6,728 bases of DNA from Brevundimonas sp. UBA986 (GTDB lineage Bacteria > Pseudomonadota > Alphaproteobacteria > Caulobacterales > Caulobacteraceae): contig DBBK01000236.1 of assembly GCA_002292165.1 (NCBI GenBank), positions 8,816 through 15,543 of the forward strand. Reading direction: 5' to 3'. Below, one piece after another: positions 5,071 to 6,728 of this stretch (positions are counted from its first letter, which is position 1; the number at the start of each line of letters is the position of its first letter). A program made the translations under genes and the position numbers. The notes beneath the pieces were generated by a model. The model was not told the DNA's origin. It saw nothing but the letters and a program-made list of their open reading frames with translations, and ran no database searches.

Positions 5071-5595
5071 GTGCCTGACTTTGAAGAGTTTCTGGCGACG
5101 CGCGATCCCTGGTGGCTCGGGACCCTCTATTTCAGGACCCAAATGCGACTGACCCGGCTCGGGCGGCGGCTGCGCTATGGCGCGATGCCCCGGGGCGGGT
5201 GGGGCGAGGGGTGGCGGGTGCTGGTGTTTCGGCTTTGGCGTCGGGACGAGCGGCCCCGGGAGCTGCATGTGCTGGCGCCGGTGAGTGGCGAGGCGTTCGA
5301 CTGGGAGCGGTTGAAGCGTCTGGTCCGGGGGGAGATCCGGCCGGTCTTCGCGCATCAGGCCGGCGTCCTGACCGGGGAGATGCGCTGGAAGGGCAACCAT
5401 CTGGGCGTGGCGATCGAGGAATTCGACACGCAGAGGATACCGATGGACCCGCTGATCCCCGGCATGTACCGCGGGGGCGTGGTGGACGTGTGTCTGGTCC
5501 TGCTCGACGTCCGGCCGGCGGAAGGCGTCGAAGACGGCGAGGTCCAGGCTACCGCACCTGCCCCAACCCCGCCCAGATCCCGATCCCCGCGCTGA
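5071..5595 (+). CDS. Hypothetical protein, 174 aa
   Basis: I do not recognise this family. The protein appears cytoplasmic, is rich in Arg and Trp (DPWWLGTLYF at 12-21, RLTRLGRRLR at 26-35), and has a mixed strand/helix core around 48-148 including WRVLVFRLW, LHVLAPVSGEAFDWERLKRL and VVDVCLVLLDV. There is no signal peptide or long membrane helix. The C-terminal tail (about 160-174) is Pro/Arg/Ser-rich and lies wholly opposite the end of trmL, so it is probably poorly constrained. The GTG start has GGAGG (5059-5063) seven bases upstream, a strong site. The gene is convergent with trmL, sharing 47 bases at the 3' ends. The good ribosome site and the organised core support a real gene. Confidence 0.68.
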   Translation: MPDFEEFLATRDPWWLGTLYFRTQMRLTRLGRRLRYGAMPRGGWGEGWRVLVFRLWRRDERPRELHVLAPVSGEAFDWERLKRLVRGEIRPVFAHQAGVLTGEMRWKGNHLGVAIEEFDTQRIPMDPLIPGMYRGGVVDVCLVLLDVRPAEGVEDGEVQATAPAPTPPRSRSPR

Positions 5596-5989
5596 TCGCC
5601 AGGTTCAGAGAGCGGGTCTCCTTGCGAATCGGGATGAAGACGCGGGCGTCGGCGGCGGCGTGGACATAGTCGGGGGAGCCGACGGTCTCGCGACCGAACA
5701 GCAACACGTCGTCGGGTTCGAAAACGAAGTTCGACAGACTGGTCGCGCCCCTGGTGGTGAAGAGCACGAGCCGGCCCGGGGCGCGGTCGCGCTGGAAGGC
5801 GTCCCAGTCGGAATGCCGTATCATATGGCCCAGAGGGCCGTAATCGAGGGCGGCGCGCTTCATGGCGCGGTCGTCAAACTGGAAGCCGACGGGCTCGATC
5901 ACATGCAGTTCGACGCCGAAACAGGCGGCGAGCCGGATGCAGGCGCCGACATTCTGCGGGATGTCTGGTTGAAAAAGGGCGAGACGCAT
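5549..5989 (-). CDS. trmL: tRNA (cytidine/uridine-34 2'-O)-methyltransferase TrmL (SPOUT family)
   Basis: A 146-aa SPOUT methyltransferase. TrmL uses S-adenosylmethionine to 2'-O-methylate the wobble base of tRNA-Leu (CAA and modified UAA) in the cytoplasm. Family landmarks are the N-terminal FQPDIPQNVGACIRLAACFG (6-25) with N13 and R19, the loop LLFGRETVGSP (96-106) and RSLNLAISAG (126-135), which together form the knotted cofactor site. Length is close to the usual 150-160. At the C-terminus the position where I expect a conserved Glu (YEAL/AEAL in relatives) is Ala140, and the nearby Arg is Gly, so the last helix is divergent. The ATG at 5989 has AGGGG a few bases upstream. It is divergent from petA and overlaps the 3' end of the 5071 gene. 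Confidence 0.9.
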   Translation of the reverse strand: MRLALFQPDIPQNVGACIRLAACFGVELHVIEPVGFQFDDRAMKRAALDYGPLGHMIRHSDWDAFQRDRAPGRLVLFTTRGATSLSNFVFEPDDVLLFGRETVGSPDYVHAAADARVFIPIRKETRSLNLAISAGIGIWAGLGQVR

Positions 5990-6035
5990 TCTAAGCCCCT
6001 AATACGCGTGGCCTGGGGGCTTGTCGCGGTCCAAA

Positions 6036-6052
6036 TTGCGACTGTTTCGCAA
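6036..6052. promoter_or_regulatory. Perfect palindrome TTGCGA-N5-TCGCAA between trmL and petA
   Basis: A 17-base palindrome with perfect 6-base arms lies 46 bases before trmL and 135 bases before petA. It looks like a dimeric repressor operator. Its shape (TGCGA...TCGCA) is reminiscent of Fur-type sites as I recall them from related bacteria, which would fit iron control of an iron-sulfur protein operon; this is inference. Its left arm also forms the start of a possible -35 TTGCGAC (6036-6042) for petA, with a poor -10-like GCATCAGC at 6056-6063. Confidence 0.5.
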
Positions 6053-6187
6053 GAAGCATCAGCGACTTGCGGGGATCGACCGCGGGGCAGGGCCGGGCGA
6101 AGCCGCGTGACCACGTGAATGACATTCTGCCGACGGAACGGCTTCCCTTTCGGGTGTCCAGGACGGCGGCCAATAAGAGGGTGAAAC

Positions 6188-6724
6188 GTGGCCGAACCGG
6201 TCGTTACAGAGGGCGTCGAGTCTGACGCCACCCGCCGTGACTTCATCCATATCGCAGCCGGGGCCATGGCCGTCGGCGCGGGGGCGATGGTGGCCTGGCC
6301 GCTGATCAACCAGATGAACCCGGCGGCGGACACGCTGGCGCTTTCGACCATCGAGTTCGACGTGTCCAAGGTCCAGGAAGGCCAGCAGGTCGTCATCACC
6401 TGGCAGGGCAAGCCCGTCTTCGTGCGCTATCGCACCGCCAAGGAAATCAATGAGGCCGCCCATCCGGTCGGGTCCCTGAAGGATCCGGAAGAGGACAGCG
6501 CCCGCGTGAAGCCCGGCCATTCGAAATATCTGGTGGTCATCGGCTCGTGCACCCACCTGGGCTGTATCCCGACCTTCGGCTCGGGCGAGTACGGCGGCTG
6601 GTTCTGCCCGTGCCACGGCTCGGTCTACGACACCTCGGGCCGCATTCGTAAGGGACCGGCGCCGAAGAACCTGGTGGTTCCGGACTACGCCTTCCTGTCC
6701 GACACCCGCATCAAGATCGGTTGA
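6188..6724 (+). CDS. petA: Ubiquinol-cytochrome c reductase Rieske iron-sulfur subunit
   Basis: The 178-aa Rieske protein of the cytochrome bc1 complex (complex III). Its 2Fe-2S cluster takes an electron from ubiquinol at the Qo site and passes it to cytochrome c1 on the periplasmic side. The N-terminus carries a twin-arginine motif (T15-RRDF-19) and one hydrophobic helix (about 20-42) that stays as a membrane anchor. Cluster ligands are C121 and H123 in CTHLGC (121-126) and C140 and H143 in CPCHGS (140-145); C126 and C142 would form the usual disulfide. The Pro loop GPAPKNL (156-162) is present. Length is typical for an alphaproteobacterium. The GTG start has GAGGG (6177-6181) six bases upstream. 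The gene is complete; cytochrome b and c1 genes are expected immediately after the window. The 198-base gap to trmL holds its control region. Confidence 0.96.
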   Translation: MAEPVVTEGVESDATRRDFIHIAAGAMAVGAGAMVAWPLINQMNPAADTLALSTIEFDVSKVQEGQQVVITWQGKPVFVRYRTAKEINEAAHPVGSLKDPEEDSARVKPGHSKYLVVIGSCTHLGCIPTFGSGEYGGWFCPCHGSVYDTSGRIRKGPAPKNLVVPDYAFLSDTRIKIG

Positions 6725-6728
6725 GGCC

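Noticed and set aside
5112..5669. Alternative plus-strand frame over the 5071 gene
   Set aside because: Gly/Arg/Ala-rich low-complexity translation, no ribosome site comparable to the GGAGG before 5071.
1..6728. CRISPR array or insertion sequence
   Set aside because: No regularly spaced repeat-spacer pattern, transposase motif or flanking terminal inverted repeats were found.

Overview
The window looks like a chromosomal segment of a GC-rich alphaproteobacterium, most likely a Caulobacterales member (Brevundimonas/Caulobacter type). Pointers are the strong G/C third-position bias, a Tat-exported Rieske protein starting a presumed cytochrome bc1 operon, and a possible Caulobacter-style housekeeping promoter (TTGCAGC-N13-GCTAGGCC) in front of a tRNA gene. 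The assignment rests on sequence style and protein families only; no search was run.

Layout. Bases 1-354 (minus) are the N-terminal part of a PLP aminotransferase that runs off the left edge. A 45-codon single-span membrane protein (498-635, plus) is divergent from it. A tRNA with a CAU anticodon follows on the minus strand (654-729), best read as tRNA-Ile2. Next, on the plus strand, come two exported proteins: a SIMPL/DUF541 periplasmic protein (925-1686) and an M19 membrane-dipeptidase homologue (1774-3021), separated by a strong GC hairpin. Bases 3022-3404 hold no convincing gene but are rich in small repeats, inverted repeats and a G-quadruplex-type motif.

The most unusual part is 3405-4930 on the minus strand. 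It has an 88-aa unknown protein, then a SUKH (SMI1/KNR4-like) domain protein with both a twin-arginine motif and a lipobox, then a second lipoprotein of unknown family whose GTG start overlaps the SUKH stop by four bases (GTGA). The sampled stretches of these two lipoprotein genes are mostly less GC-rich than their neighbours. SUKH proteins are usually cytoplasmic and often act as immunity proteins, so an exported, lipidated one coupled to another lipoprotein is the best candidate here for an undescribed module. Its function is not known from the sequence.

The right end is core metabolism: an unknown 174-aa protein (5071-5595, plus) overlapping tail-to-tail with the tRNA methyltransferase gene trmL (5549-5989, minus), then a divergent control region carrying a perfect TTGCGA-N5-TCGCAA palindrome, then the Rieske gene petA (6188-6724, plus). 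Cytochrome b and c1 genes would be expected just beyond the window.
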